Assembly: GCF_963259705.1 (NCBI RefSeq)
Contig: NC_081842.1
Span: 36,297,796 to 36,361,795 of the forward strand
Source of the DNA: Myotis daubentonii
Lineage: Eukaryota; Chordata; Mammalia; Chiroptera; Vespertilionidae
Length of the DNA: 64,000 nt
Direction: 5' to 3'
Under the pieces are notes generated by a model. That model was given only the letters and a program-made list of their open reading frames with translations. It made no database searches and was not told where the DNA came from. This document shows positions 36,346 to 47,732 of the stretch, piece by piece (position 1 is the first letter of the stretch; every line of letters begins with the position of its first letter). The translations under genes and the position numbers were made by a program.

Positions 36346-36998
36346 AAAATTAAATGCATTATAGGACAGGTATACCTCAGAGATATTTTGGGTTCAAATC
36401 CAGGCCACCACAATAAAGTGATTGTCACAATAAGGTGAATCACACAAGTTTTTTGGCTTCCATGTGCATATAAAAGTCATGTTTACACTATACTGTAGTC
36501 TACCAAGTGTTCAATAACATTATATCTAAAAAGCAATGCATATACATAATTAAATTATACTTTACTGCTAAAGATGCTAACCATCCTCTGAAGCTTCAGA
36601 AATTTGTAATCTTTTTGCTGGTGGGGAGTCTTGCCTCAATGTGATGACTGTTGACTGATCAGGATGGTGATTGCTGAAGGTTGGGGAAGCTATGGGAATT
36701 ATTTCAAAAAAATACAACATGGCACATCCATTGACTCTTTCATGAATGATTTCTTTATAGCATGTGATGCTGTTTAATAGCAGTTTATCCACAACAGAAC
36801 TTCTTTCAAATTTGGAGTCAGTCTTCTCAAACCCTGATGCTGCCTTATCACATAGTGTATGTAATATTTGAAATCCTTTGTTGGCATTTAAACAATCTTT
36901 GCAGCATCTTCAACAGGAATCAATTTCATCTCAAGACACCAGTATTTTTGCTCATCCATAAGAAGCAACTCCGCATCCATAAGACTTTTATCATATTA

Positions 36999-37209
36999 CT
37001 AGACGCCCAATGCACAAAATTCGTGCAAGGAGCTCGGCCATCACAGCCTTGGCTGGCCCTCACAGCCCCTTGCAGCCTCGGCTGACCCTCACAGCCCCTT
37101 GCAGCCTAGGCTTCGTCTGCAAGGTCATCAGACAGTTATCCAGAATGTCATCCAGATGGTCATTCTGCTGTTTGGTCTAATTAGCATATTAGCTCTTTAT
37201 TATATAGGA
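36999..37209 (-). mobile_element. Short HeliBat-type Helitron inside Tigger1, 211 bp, reverse
   Basis: It starts with ctagacgcccaatgcacaaa (reversed 3' end) and finishes attagcatattagctcttta then ttatatagga (reversed 5' end). It sits between host A and T within Tigger1, and the Tigger1 sequence resumes at ttgcagaactcagtcacatc. It is among the smallest complete Helitrons here and is closely related to 49255-49408. Confidence 0.92.
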
Positions 37210-37494
37210 TTGCAGAACTCAGTCACATCTCCAGGTTCTACTTTTAATTCTAATTCTCTTGCTATTTCCACCACATCTGCAATTACTTCCTCCACTGAAG
37301 TATTGAACCCCTCAAAATCACCCATGAGGGTTGGAATCATCTTCTTCCAAAATCCTGTTTATGTCAATATCTTGACATTGTCCCATGAATCAAGAATATT
37401 CTTAATCTCATATAGAATGGTTAATCTTTTCCAGATCATTTTCAATATACTTTTCCCAGTTCCACCAGAGGAATCAAATCTGTAGCAGCTATAG

Positions 37495-38229
37495 CAGGGG
37501 TGGCAACCTTTTTGTGAGTGCGTGCCAAAACCAGAAAAATCTCTGACTCAAAATTCTTCTGCGTGCGTGCCAACCCTAATTTTTTGAGAACATGTTACGC
37601 CTACTTGATATCTCTTAAGGTGTACGTATGTGAAGAATCTTGAAGAAATAATAAAATTCATTCAAGCGACAAAAACACAGTATATGATGATGAAAAATAC
37701 ATTTATTTTTTAATGTATACATGTACACTGATAGTCCAACAGAAAACTTTATGACTCCCTTTGATATTATCAGTGAGATTTTTACTGCTGCATCACTGAT
37801 GACAGAGATTTTACATCAGGTTTATATTTCATGACCTTCAGAGATATGCACGAGCTACTACTTTCATCCGTCAGGCTACTCTTATTACGAGACTTAACGA
37901 AATTCATCACTGAGAACAAAGATTCACAAGCGTATGTGGATGAAACCAAAACACTGGTCGGATCTAGGAAGGCAGGGAGAGTTAAGGCAGAGGCATAGAA
38001 ATTGCTCTTCCCCTCTCTCGTCAATCCATGTCTTTGGTGTTTAAGATAACTTGTTATGTAAAATTATTTATTTATCTAAGATGCACCTACACTGAATTTA
38101 TCTGAAAAATAAAAAAGTTGGTATTAAGAAAAAAAATTGTAAATGGAAGATTATAAGAGGGTTTTTCGTGCCAGCAAAAGTTACTGGAGTACCATGTTTG
38201 GCATGCGTGCCAGGGGTTGCCCCCCCCTG
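37495..38229 (-). mobile_element. Internally deleted hAT transposon inside Tigger1, 735 bp
   Basis: Terminal inverted repeats are CAGGGGTGGCAACC on the left and GGTTGCCCCCCCCTG on the right. Target duplications agctatag (37487-37494) and atctgtag (38230-38237) match at 6 of 8 positions; the Tigger1 sequence continues across this site once a copy is removed. It retains the C-terminal part of a hAT transposase on the minus strand and about 100 bases of subterminal DNA at each end (cgtgcgtgccaaccctaatt; ggcatgcgtgccaggggttg). Confidence 0.9.
37782..38024 (-). pseudogene. hAT transposase C-terminal dimerisation-domain fragment
   Basis: This 80-residue open frame lies within the hAT element. The segment YACESLFSVMNFVKSRNKSS followed by LTDESS matches the hAT C-terminal motif CE..FS.M...K...R..LTD near residues 31-53 of the frame. 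The N-terminal zinc-finger and the catalytic D and E regions are absent, so the product could not transpose by itself. The frame is free of stops, which suggests the element is not very old. Confidence 0.75.
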
Positions 38230-38487
38230 ATCTGTAGCCTTACAAAATGTATTTATTAAATAATAAGACTTGGAATCTAAAATTACTGCTTGGCCAATGG
38301 TCTACAGAATGAGTGTGGTGTTAGCAGGCATGAAAATAACTAATCTTTTTGTACAACTTTATCAAAGCTCCAGGATGGCCAGGTGTATTGTCACTAAGCA
38401 GCAATAATTTGAAAGCAATCTTTTTTTTTTTTTTTTGAATAGTAGGTCTCGATAATGGCTTTAAAATATATTCAGTAAATTATGTTT

Positions 38488-38694
38488 AAAATTTTTTTAT
38501 TGATTTCAGAGTGGAAGGGTGAGGGAGAGAGATAGAAACATCAATGATGAGAGAGAATTATTGATCAGCTGCCTCCTGCACACCCCACACTGGGAATCGA
38601 GCCCACAACACTTGCATGTGCTTTGATTGGGAATCCAACCATAACCTCCTGATTCATAGGTCAACACTCAACTACTGAGCTACGCTTGCCAGGC
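38488..38694 (-). mobile_element. VES SINE inside Tigger1, reverse
   Basis: The left edge attgatttcagagtggaagg and body gatcagctgcctcctgcaca are VES in reverse. The reversed head is gctacgcttgccaggc, diverged from consensus. Short imperfect target duplications (ttatgttt at 38480, tcatgttg at 38695) derive from Tigger1. Confidence 0.85.
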
Positions 38695-38784
38695 TCATGT
38701 TGTTCACAGATGTACAGTTGTGCTGTCATCCAGGCTTTGCTATTTCATTTATAGATAACAGGCAGAGTAGAGTTAGCATAATGC

Positions 38785-39009
38785 TTAAGAGCACTGACAT
38801 TTTTGAAATGGTAAATAAATGAGCACTGACTTCAATTTAAAGTCATTAGCTGCATTAGCCACTAACAAGAGAGTCAGCCTGTCTTTTAAAACTTTGAAGC
38901 CAGGCATTGACTTTTCCTTTCCAGCTATGAGAGTCGTAAATGGCATCTTCCAATATAAGGTCATTTCATCTGCATTGACAAACTGGTTGGTCAGTGTGGC
39001 CACCTTCAT
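38785..39009 (-). pseudogene. Tigger1 transposase DDE-domain fragment
   Basis: The minus-strand frame contains FVNADEMTLYWKM, which aligns to the NADETxLxWKK block with the first catalytic Asp of pogo-type transposases. It continues with EKSMPGFKVLKDRLTLLL and ANAANDFKLKSVLIYLP, typical Tigger1 residues. The frame then ends. The rest of the DDE domain lies at lower coordinates (reverse element) and is broken by indels and nested elements, so there is no functional protein. Confidence 0.85.
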
Positions 39010-39925
39010 TAATTATCTCAGCTAGATCTTTGGATAACTTGCTGCAGCTTCTACATCAGCACTTGCTGCTTCACGTTGTACTTTTTATGTTCTGGAGACA
39101 GCTTCTTTCCTTGAAACGCATAAACTAAACTCTGCTAGCTTCAAAAGTTACTCCTTCAGCCTTCTCACCTCTCTCAGCCTTCATAGAATTTAAGAGAGTT
39201 AGGGCTTTGCTATGGATTAGGCTTTGGCTTAAGGAAATGTGGTTGATTTGCTTTCCTGCCTAGATTATGAAGACTTTCTCTGTATCAATAATAAGGCTGT
39301 TTAGCTTTCTTATTCTTTGTCTGTTTACTGGAGCAGCACTTTTAATTTTTCTCAAGAACTTTTTCTTTGCTTTCACAACTTGGTTAACTGACACAACAGG
39401 CCTAGCTTTTGAACATGTCTTTTTCCCTAAGTACCAGTATATTTATTTTTAGCTTTTGATTTAAAGTGTGAGACATGAGACTCTTCCTGTTATTTGGGTA
39501 CTTAGAGGTCATTGTGGGGTTATTAATTGGTCTAATTTCAGTATTGTTGTGTCTCAGGGAATAGGAAGAGACAAAGAAAGAGAGGGAGATGGGGGAATCA
39601 CTGGTGGAACAGTCAGAACACACACAGCATGTAGGGATTAAGTTTGCAGACTCACAGGAATTGTTTGCGGTGACCCAAACAATTGCAATAGTAACATCAA
39701 GGATAACTAATTACAGATCACCATAACAAATATAATAATAAAAAAGTTTGAAATATTGCAAGGATTACTATAATGTGATACAGAAATGCAAAGTAAGCAT
39801 ATGTTGGAAAAAATGGCACTAACAGATTTGCTTGACGCATAGCTGCCACAAACCTTTAATTTTTAAAAAACACAGTATCTGCGAAGCACAATAAAGCAGG
39901 TATAATAAAATGAGGCATACCTGTA

Positions 39926-41900
39926 TTAGTAATGTTTTAATAAATCATACTCATTTCAAATTGTAAAAAATCCAGAGAATTTCTATTTATAACTTAAAAC
40001 TTAATTACCCCAAAGGAATTGGTTAATCAAATAAAAACAAATGCATTACTAAATCATTAAAAGAGTCTTGAACAGAACCTATAAGAGGACAAAAAAATTT
40101 TTTAGATTTAGCATTATTATTCCTAAGTTGTTTCTCTTGGTAATGATACTTTTCTGTAAATAGATCTTAGTACTGTGCATTGTGTAATCCCAGGGGGTAC
40201 CATTCATGTGCCATTCACATACGTGAACTATAATCTTGTAGTTGAACATCATGGAGGCCCTGCTGTGTATGCCTGGTCCTGGTCTGCTTATTGTAAAGTT
40301 AATGGACAGAGAACCTGCTGTGTCACATAGGATGACATTTTGCCAGGGGCAGTTACATAATTTTTAAAGCCCATTGCAAAATGAAAGTGCTCCTTGTTCA
40401 AAGAATAAGAAAAAAAAAAGTTTTTCCTTAGTTTCATTGGTTTCTCTCTTTACCTGTCATGATGTTTTTAAAATTCTCTATTTAATGTCACTCTCCCCTC
40501 AGGCACAGAGAAACTCACAGGAGTGCAGATCCACATAGGTGCATAAGGCCAAACCAGGACACTTGTTGTACCAGACATGAACTCACCCTGTCTCTGCATC
40601 CAATCTCCAGGCAGGAGTGGAAAGTGGCAGAGGCTGCTGGGTGCAGGCAAAGAGAAGCACCCAAGAGCCCACCCTGGGGATGTGGTGAGAGATGTAAGTG
40701 CATATGAGCTCCAAGTCTCTGAGTCAGGCTCCATTGTATCACTGGGCTTCACTTGAAACCCACAAATTCAAAGATAAAATTATGAAGAATGTTAAGATGC
40801 AAACTCCAAGCATTAAGCCTCAAGAGGAGAACCCTTCTGAGTGCAAGGACTTGGACTCTCACACTGAACACCCATAAAACAGGCCCTGGTGACTACGTAA
40901 TTTGTCATCCAAATCAGGGCAATTTTGACAAGAAAGGGGCACAATTGTTTATGCCTGAGACAAGAGGCATAAGCCATCTGATCTTAGACAAATTGTGATG
41001 AATAGTCACCTGACAGAAAGTAGAACTCAAAGTGACCTTAAAAATTATAAATTCCTAAGCACCCATGAGTGAAGGTCCAGGGGTGGAGTTGGCTGGAATC
41101 CTGTTCCATTCTGTATATAATTCTCTCCTATCTGCTTCTCTTCATGTCCTTTTGTCCTGAGGCAGTTACAGTTATGATAGCTGTAGTAGTCCTAGAACTT
41201 ACATCTGGTTAAAACAGTACCCAGAAGAAGAACAAAGCTCTCTGCCACCCCCACCTTAGGTACCTCCAGAACAGACAAGGCCTTTCTAGAAGCTTCAAGA
41301 AACCTCTATTTGAGTTGCATGACATGCCCATTTTTGTACCAATTGCAGTAAAAAAAAGGACTAAATAAATTTCAAGTATATCAGAACCACTCCTGGAGAG
41401 GAGTCAGGCCAGTACACGGGCTTCAATGAAAAGTCTGCATCTCAAAGAAAACTAGGTTTTATTTTTTAAAGTTTATATTAGGCAACTGGAAATAATGCAA
41501 ATGCAGAATTGTCAACTAAGATGGTTGAATATATATAGATTTTCATGGGTGAACAGAGGAGGTTTATAATATGAGCTCTGATCGCATCTGCAGTGACACA
41601 TATATAGGCACAGCCAGGACAGGCAAACACAGTGTTCAGACTAGTTTGTTGGCTTTCTTAAGGCTCTCAGGACCCCTTATAACTTTTACTTCTGCTTATA
41701 TCTCCTATTGCTCTAGGAGAGACAAAATTTACCCTTATGCTCAGTGTTTTTTGTTGTTGTTTTTTTTGTTTTATGTGTTTTTGTTGTTGTTGTTGTTTTG
41801 GTGGGGCCTAAAAATTAGGAACTTCTATTTATTTACTACTGGAAAACTACGTAAAGAAAATGGGATTATATATTTAATAAAAATTATTATCCAGTATGGA
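39926..41900. other. Unassigned DNA, perhaps including an old interspersed repeat
   Basis: The segment at 40335-40420 (gccaggggcagttacataat … gcccattgcaaaatgaaagt) has the look of an old dispersed repeat, but I cannot name it. A GTT-rich low-complexity tract lies near 41748-41803. No gene is recognised. Open frames near 40468-40752 are chance. Confidence 0.4.
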
Positions 41901-41934
41901 GAGAGGATTCTTATAAATTAACATAAAGAAGAAA

Positions 41935-42669
41935 ATAGGAAAATAGGGGTAAGACACAAACGCATTTTTCACCAAAAGAAAACAGGCAGGTAAATATAAA
42001 AATAATGTTCAACCTCACAAAATAAAAATTGAAATGAAATAAGACATAATTTTTCACCTACTAAATTGACAGATGTTTACAGAATAACAATACAAACATT
42101 TGAAGAGGATGTTGATTGACACTTACCTACTACTGACTAGAGTGAAAACCCATTTAACCATATGTAGAGAATACTTAATATTAATAAAGTGCTAACTTCT
42201 TATATTATACAATAAATTGGTATATCTGGATACTGTATGAGAGATGGTTCCATATGTTTAACATATAAGAATGCTCACTCTCACTAGCATGCTCACCCAA
42301 GCTCCATGAAGACTGGAAAATTGTTTGTGTGTGTGTGTGTTTTCTTTCTATTAAAATAGTGATGAGAAGTTAGTAGGTGTTTAATGCTATAATATTAAAT
42401 GATATAATAACATGCACAATATAAAATAATAAATATCTAGCAAATGAAAGAATGAGAAAAAACACCATAGTATAACTTCTCAGAATAAAATGTCATGTGT
42501 TCAAAATTGGAATAATTATCAAAATAAAAATCAATAAATTATAGCTAGACAGTGTTGTGTTCAAAAAATATTTTTGAGTGAAAATAGGTTCCAGAAAATT
42601 ACAAATATTATGTTACTTTTTTGGAACAAAAAACAAGAAGGAATAACTTATCTTCTAGGGATATAAACA
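41935..42669 (+). mobile_element. Ancient L1 (L1M-like) 3' ORF2 remnant
   Basis: The segments atgttcaacctcacaaaata, aaaattgaaatgaaataaga, catgaacaattatcaaaata-like later motifs and cctactaaattgacagatgt resemble the end of ORF2 and 3' region of old L1 elements. It is heavily decayed, so the limits are approximate. A Helitron adjoins on the right. Confidence 0.5.
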
Positions 42670-42988
42670 TCCTACATAATAAAGGGGTAATATGCAAATT
42701 GACCCTAACAGCAGAATGACTAGAATGACCGCTGGACCAGTCACTATGAGGTGCACTGACCACCTCTTGGTCACTTTCCCCAGCCGGCAGGCTCCGATAG
42801 CCTGATAGCCACCTCCTGTCGGGGCAGGGCCAGCGAGCGGGTGGGAACAGCTGACCTCTCGGTCCCTTCCCCTGGCTGTCAGGCACTGATCTCATAATGG
42901 TGAATGGGGAACTTGGGGTGGGTGGCGGCGGTGGGCAGGGCCGGCTGCAGGCAGCTGAGGAAGATGGCCCTGATCACCGGACCTCTAG
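42670..42988 (+). mobile_element. HeliBat-type Helitron, 319 bp
   Basis: The 5' end is TCCTACATAATAAAGGGGTA then atatgcaaattgaccctaac. The 3' end is gatcaccggacctctag at 42988, followed by T. This 3' end lacks the long gtgcac hairpin and shares 'ggccctgatcac' with 43237-43519, which defines another 3' variant. Confidence 0.88.
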
Positions 42989-43236
42989 TACCTAATAAAA
43001 CTATTTTAAAGCCTCACCAGAATGATAAATATGGAAGAGGCAGGGCAAAACAATGAAGAGGATCACATATGCAACTGCACAAGCTCTAGAATAGGTCTAC
43101 TCATTAAGTTGGGGGTATTCAAAGTAATTAATATTATTTGTATGCATTTTTATTTTTACATGTTATATATTCCTCTGCACGTACTAATTATAACTATCAA
43201 TATAATTGTAAAAAGTAAATTAAAAAACACTAAAAA

Positions 43237-43519
43237 TCCTATATAATAAAATCCTAATATGCAAATCAACTAAATGGTGGAATGACCAGCAGAACGACCA
43301 GTCACTATGTGGCACACTGACCACCGGCGGGCAGGCACTCCAGCTCTTGCATTGAGCATCAGCCCCCTGAGAGGGAGGTGACCAGCAGCGGCAATCGGGG
43401 GGCGAGGCCAGCCAGCAGACAGGCCAGGCCGCCAGCCAAGGCAGTTACCAGCAGGGGCCCTCTGATTGCCCCGCCCGCCAGTCGCCCCATAGGTGGCCCT
43501 GATCACTGGCTAGGCCTAG
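43237..43519 (+). mobile_element. HeliBat-type Helitron, 283 bp
   Basis: The 5' end is TCCTATATAATAAAATCC then taatatgcaaatcaactaaa. The 3' end is diverged: gccctgatcactggctaggc then ctag near 43519. Its gaccaccggcgggcaggcac interior resembles 42670-42988. The 3' boundary is the least certain part. Confidence 0.8.
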
Positions 43520-43599
43520 GGACCCTACCCTATATATTGGGAACAGTTTCTTAGATTTAAAAATTAAAACCTGGCAAGGCTACTCTAACACTGAAAAAA

Positions 43600-43770
43600 C
43601 AGGATGATGCAGCGATGACATGCATGGACTCTGGCTTGCACGTTTTTGGTCAGCCCTGATTCTGACACTTATAACTGTGTGACAAAGCCAATTACTTAAC
43701 TTCTCTCTGCTTCAGAAAATGGTACTACTGCCTCAGAAGGATCATTCTATGTACTACTTTTTATAATCAG
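43600..43770 (+). mobile_element. MIR SINE (ancient)
   Basis: The segments gacatgcatggactctggct, gtgtgacaaagccaattact and taacttctctctgcttcaga follow the MIR core order. Confidence 0.75.
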
Positions 43771-43849
43771 GGGGAAAAAATGTAGCTGCCCATACAACAG
43801 CAAGATGCCTTTCACCTGTATGAAAAGTATGGTCACTGGTGCATGCAGT

Positions 43850-43984
43850 GAACCGGATTGTGAGAGGGATGTCTGACTGCCAGTTTAAGTCTGACATCCC
43901 CTGAGGGGTCCCGGATTGTGAGAGGACTCAGGCTGGACTGAGGGACCTCCCTTCATGCATGAATTTCGTGCACCAGGCCTCTAG
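43850..43984 (+). mobile_element. 5'-truncated HeliBat-type Helitron
   Basis: The 3' terminus cgtgcaccaggcctctag ends at 43984 and is followed by T. It is preceded by a hairpin-capable segment (catgcatgaatttcgtgcac) and the motif ggatgtctgactgccagttt. The usual 5' end is missing. The left limit is approximate. Confidence 0.85.
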
Positions 43985-46436
43985 TATTTAGATAATTCTA
44001 CACTTGAAACATTTGGTTAAAACCTATGTGTTTGTATAGTGAGCCAAATATAGATCTGGCTCAGTGGCAAAGTTTCCCACTAGCTAATTTGATACATTTT
44101 CAAAAAGTATATGCCTTCCAATTTGTTGGATTAATAATTAGAACTTTATAGATTTATTATTTTTTAAACTAGAATTAAGTACTTTAAGAATTTAGAGCCC
44201 ACAAATTTGTATTTGGCAATAATTCAGAAAAAATTAAGCAAATGTTTACCTTTGCACTCTTTAAAATGAATCTGTACTTTAAGCAAATTAATTGTGTTAA
44301 GATTAAAAAAAAAGACTATATTTTTAATTGTTCAAATTTTTCATGAATATAAAAAATACAGAGTTAACTAAATAATCACTCTTCTATTCACACATGAGGT
44401 GTATCTATTTATTTGAGCTATACCTGAGAACTTGTTCTTCAAGAAATTTAAATGTATGAAACGCTAATTGTTATAAAATAATCAAACACCTTATTTTTAA
44501 TAATTCTAGTTACTTTTCTTCATAGTTTGAAAATGGGTGCCCTTTATGCACCGTATCTCTTTTAAAATATTAATTTAGGAATTTTAAAAAATCTTGGTTA
44601 GTCAGAAGATAAGCATAAAACATCCCCTTATCTGAAATTCTACAAACCAGCATGATTGGTATTCAATATGGTGTGTATTGATCTAATCCAAAAATAGCCA
44701 CAGAGAAGACATTAGAAATGTTCCAGAAGAATAAGAGGGATAGTAAAGAGGAGAATAAGTAGGCTAATATGCTTAATGTTCTGAGAAGAAAACACATGGA
44801 GAAGGGTTTCTCCTGTTCCCAGGAATATAAGTGGTATCAATGTTAGAAAATTACTGATAGAAATGTGGGATAATCTAACTCAGTGGGGAAAAAACATTCA
44901 ACTAACTTAAAGGACAGAGTACTTAACAAAGTATATTTAGAGTATACTGATTACAGCCACAAATTTATATACTTCTGTGTAGATAAATGTGTTAACAGGA
45001 TCCTTTCAAATTACCATTTTAGATGGTATTACTCTGTATAAAATGCTGGCAAACTTGAGTGAAGCTGATTTCAAGAGAATTATTCATTTAATTTCCACCA
45101 CTTAGTATTTATGTTCCCTTCCCATTCATTTATTCATTTCATTTTTATTCATTTAGGCATTTATCAAATATTGATTTAAATGAGTTTCATTATAAGCATA
45201 GGATCAAGTGGGCAAGATTTGCAGAAAATTGATTATTTTAATAGGTTTATTCTTGCAAAATCCTCTGAGCAGATAAAGGCTGCTTGACCCATTACTTTCA
45301 CATCTCTGAATTTTTACAACTTTTTTCCTCTCCATTTACTTTCTTAATTTAGATGCTTTCTTTGAATCATTGAATTGCCTGTAATCAACCTTAGTAATCT
45401 ATTTGATATTTGACATACTAAATACTTATTAATGCAATGAATATATTACATATGTTGTATATTTTATATAGTAGGTATTGAGGAAAATTTACAATTTAAC
45501 AATCAAACAAGTTATTTCACACTGGATAATATAATAATTTCTGGGTTTTCTTTTGTTTAAAACTATTCATATATCACTAACATTGTCCATGGTCATTTGA
45601 GATTTATCTGCTGCATGATAATTTTTGTTTTTGCTTCACTAAAAATAATGTATTTATAAAACCTTAAATTAATTAAATTTTAGATTGCTAGAACTGTCAT
45701 TTTTGTTGTTTGTTTATTGATGATTGTGTATCTACTCTTGCTAGTCACATGGAGCCTAAAAAGTTGCTTTCCTATGAGCTTTGGGTAGGCCATTATGACC
45801 TTCCTTTTCTTAAAATAAGTATTTTCCCACATTTAGAAGCACCAAGACAGAGACAAAGACAGAGACACACAGAGAATGGAGCACATTTTCTTCACTTTTT
45901 ATATTTTGTATTTGATGTTCAGTTTTTTTAAGGTAGTTGCTTAATAGATACTCCATTGTCTTGTTTCACACCCTCCCCCAGCCTTATCATTCCTATGCTT
46001 CCATTTTTGTATCTATTTCTTCTCACCTTCTTTACCCTATTTTTGCTTGATTATTCATTTTGGCTTCATTTTTTGAATTAGTGATTTTGTCTTTTTGCTT
46101 AATTTGTTTTTTTCACTTTCCTTAGTTCCATTGTCTCTGAACACCTGGGGTCAGAGTCCTTCCCTCATTGTAGTCCTGCAGAATAATGAGCAGGTAGTCT
46201 ACTTCCAGCCCAGGGTAACTTTTTCTCTCAAAAAACCTCCTGTTATAATTTTAGAGAATCATGTAATAAAACCTGCTTGAAATTATTGTATGGAATTTTT
46301 CCCACTTTAAACTAGTGACCACTGAGAGTAAATGAGTTAGCGAGCATCCCTTACACTAACCTAGATTTTGAACACTAGAAAGTAGGAACACCGAGTCTCT
46401 TACTTAATTATTTCAGTATTAAACTTCCTTTTAGTA
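43985..46436. other. Repeat-poor unassigned block, 2.4 kb
   Basis: AT-rich sequence with no young bat repeat and no recognised gene. A short cagagac repeat lies near 45846-45873. Open frames are short. Confidence 0.45.
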
Positions 46437-47730
46437 TAGTCATGTGACACATAATGTTTTGATCAATGACAGACTGTATGCCTACTGGTTCTCCCTCCAA
46501 AATTATAATGAAGCTGATTTCCCATAAGCAATGAAATAATATGTGGTTCAGGAGGAATTGAGTGCACAGATTACATCCTAGTCAGCCAACCACTGACCTG
46601 TTTTAGCACAGAGGAGCCTGGCTCCCCAGCCTACCTATTCAGAGGGTACTACAGCCCCCCAAATCATGCTTAATAATCTTCAGAGAACATTACTGTAAAT
46701 TATTTGTTGAGGACTTACGATCCTGTGCATGGTCATAGATTCACAGGAGATACCTTAACAAAAATTAAGCGCCACTGCCACTGTAGTAGATATTTTTTGT
46801 GGTAGTGTGGAGCCAGCATGTCCTGTACTTGGAAATATTTTCAGATTGTAATGATGTAAACCATAGATAAATTTTATTTCTTCCGTCAATTCAGTGCCAG
46901 AGAGAGCCTTTTGTCCCAGAAGAGGTCAATGGAACCAAAAACCAATTTTCAAAGTCAAAATACTGAGTTTTCAGTCCTCCACCTTCTTCATGTTAAACAG
47001 CCTCTTTTCTAAAGGATGCCACAGAATTCCACTCCTGACTTCTGCACCAACATCCAACAGTCAAAACCACATTGCAATGACAATCTGTTATGTTCTTTTA
47101 ACTCTCCATCTTGATTTCTTATTCCTACTTACCCCTGGGCCACCTCTCACCCCCTCCTGACAATCACTGTTTTGGTGATCCATGCCTTACTCAGCCAGAT
47201 TCTACTCATTATTTCCAACGATGTATGCAGCCCATATCCCTTATGGAGCTGCATTGATAGCTTAAATGTCCTATTTCTGACCCTGTCAGAAGGAACCAGG
47301 GGGAGGGCTTGTGGGACAGTGTTTATAACGTCTCCAGTGGTGTCCAGTATTGTCCTAGGCCTTCACATTCACTCACCACACACTCACTTACTTAGAGCAA
47401 CTTCCAGTCCTGCAAGCCCCATTCGTAGTAAGTGCCCTATAGAGGTATACCATTTTTTAATCTTTCATATTGCATTTTTTCTGTACCTTTTCTATGTTTA
47501 GATATGTTAGATACACAAATACTTACCGCGGGTTACAATTGCCTGCAGTAACATGCTGTACAATATAGCCTAGGAACATTAGCCTATACAATATAGCCTA
47601 GGTTGTAGTGTAGGCTATACCATTTAGTATTGTCTAAGTACACTCCATTTTATTTTCACAATGATGAAATCACCTAATGACTCATTTTTCAGAATATAAT
47701 ATTCTGTCCTTAAGCAATGCTCGACTGTAT
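46437..47730. mobile_element. Tigger/pogo-like DNA transposon, partly decayed
   Basis: The left end (tagtcatgtgacacataatg) and the right end (ttaagcaatgctcgactg) are diverged inverted repeats, with TA on the right (47731-47732) and TA before the left end. The right half (ctgtaccttttctatgttta, acaatatagcctaggttgta, gatgaaatcacctaatgact) is a familiar mammalian pogo-family segment. About 0.9 kb of interior has no recognisable transposase. I could not fix the subfamily. Confidence 0.6.
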
Positions 47731-47732
47731 TT

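Larger units (their letters stand above)
36367..39923 (-). mobile_element. Tigger1 DNA transposon, reverse, with three nested insertions
   Basis: The outer ends are CAGGTATACCTCAGAG at 36367 and its inverted counterpart GAGGCATACCTG at 39923; TA follows on the right, while the left TA has decayed to GA. Interior segments in order match a nearly complete reversed Tigger1 (for example tgaccaccacaataaag-type ends, aatctttttgctggtgggga, gccaggcattgacttttcct, gttagggctttgctatggat). The span is 3557 bp. Removing the Helitron (211 bp), the hAT (735 bp plus one 8-bp target copy) and the VES SINE (about 207 bp) leaves about 2.4 kb, the known Tigger1 size. The transposase is broken by the insertions, stops and frameshifts. 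Confidence 0.92.

Noticed and set aside
38819..39452. Plus-strand open frames within the Tigger1 region
   Set aside because: They are antisense shadows of the minus-strand Tigger1 transposase.
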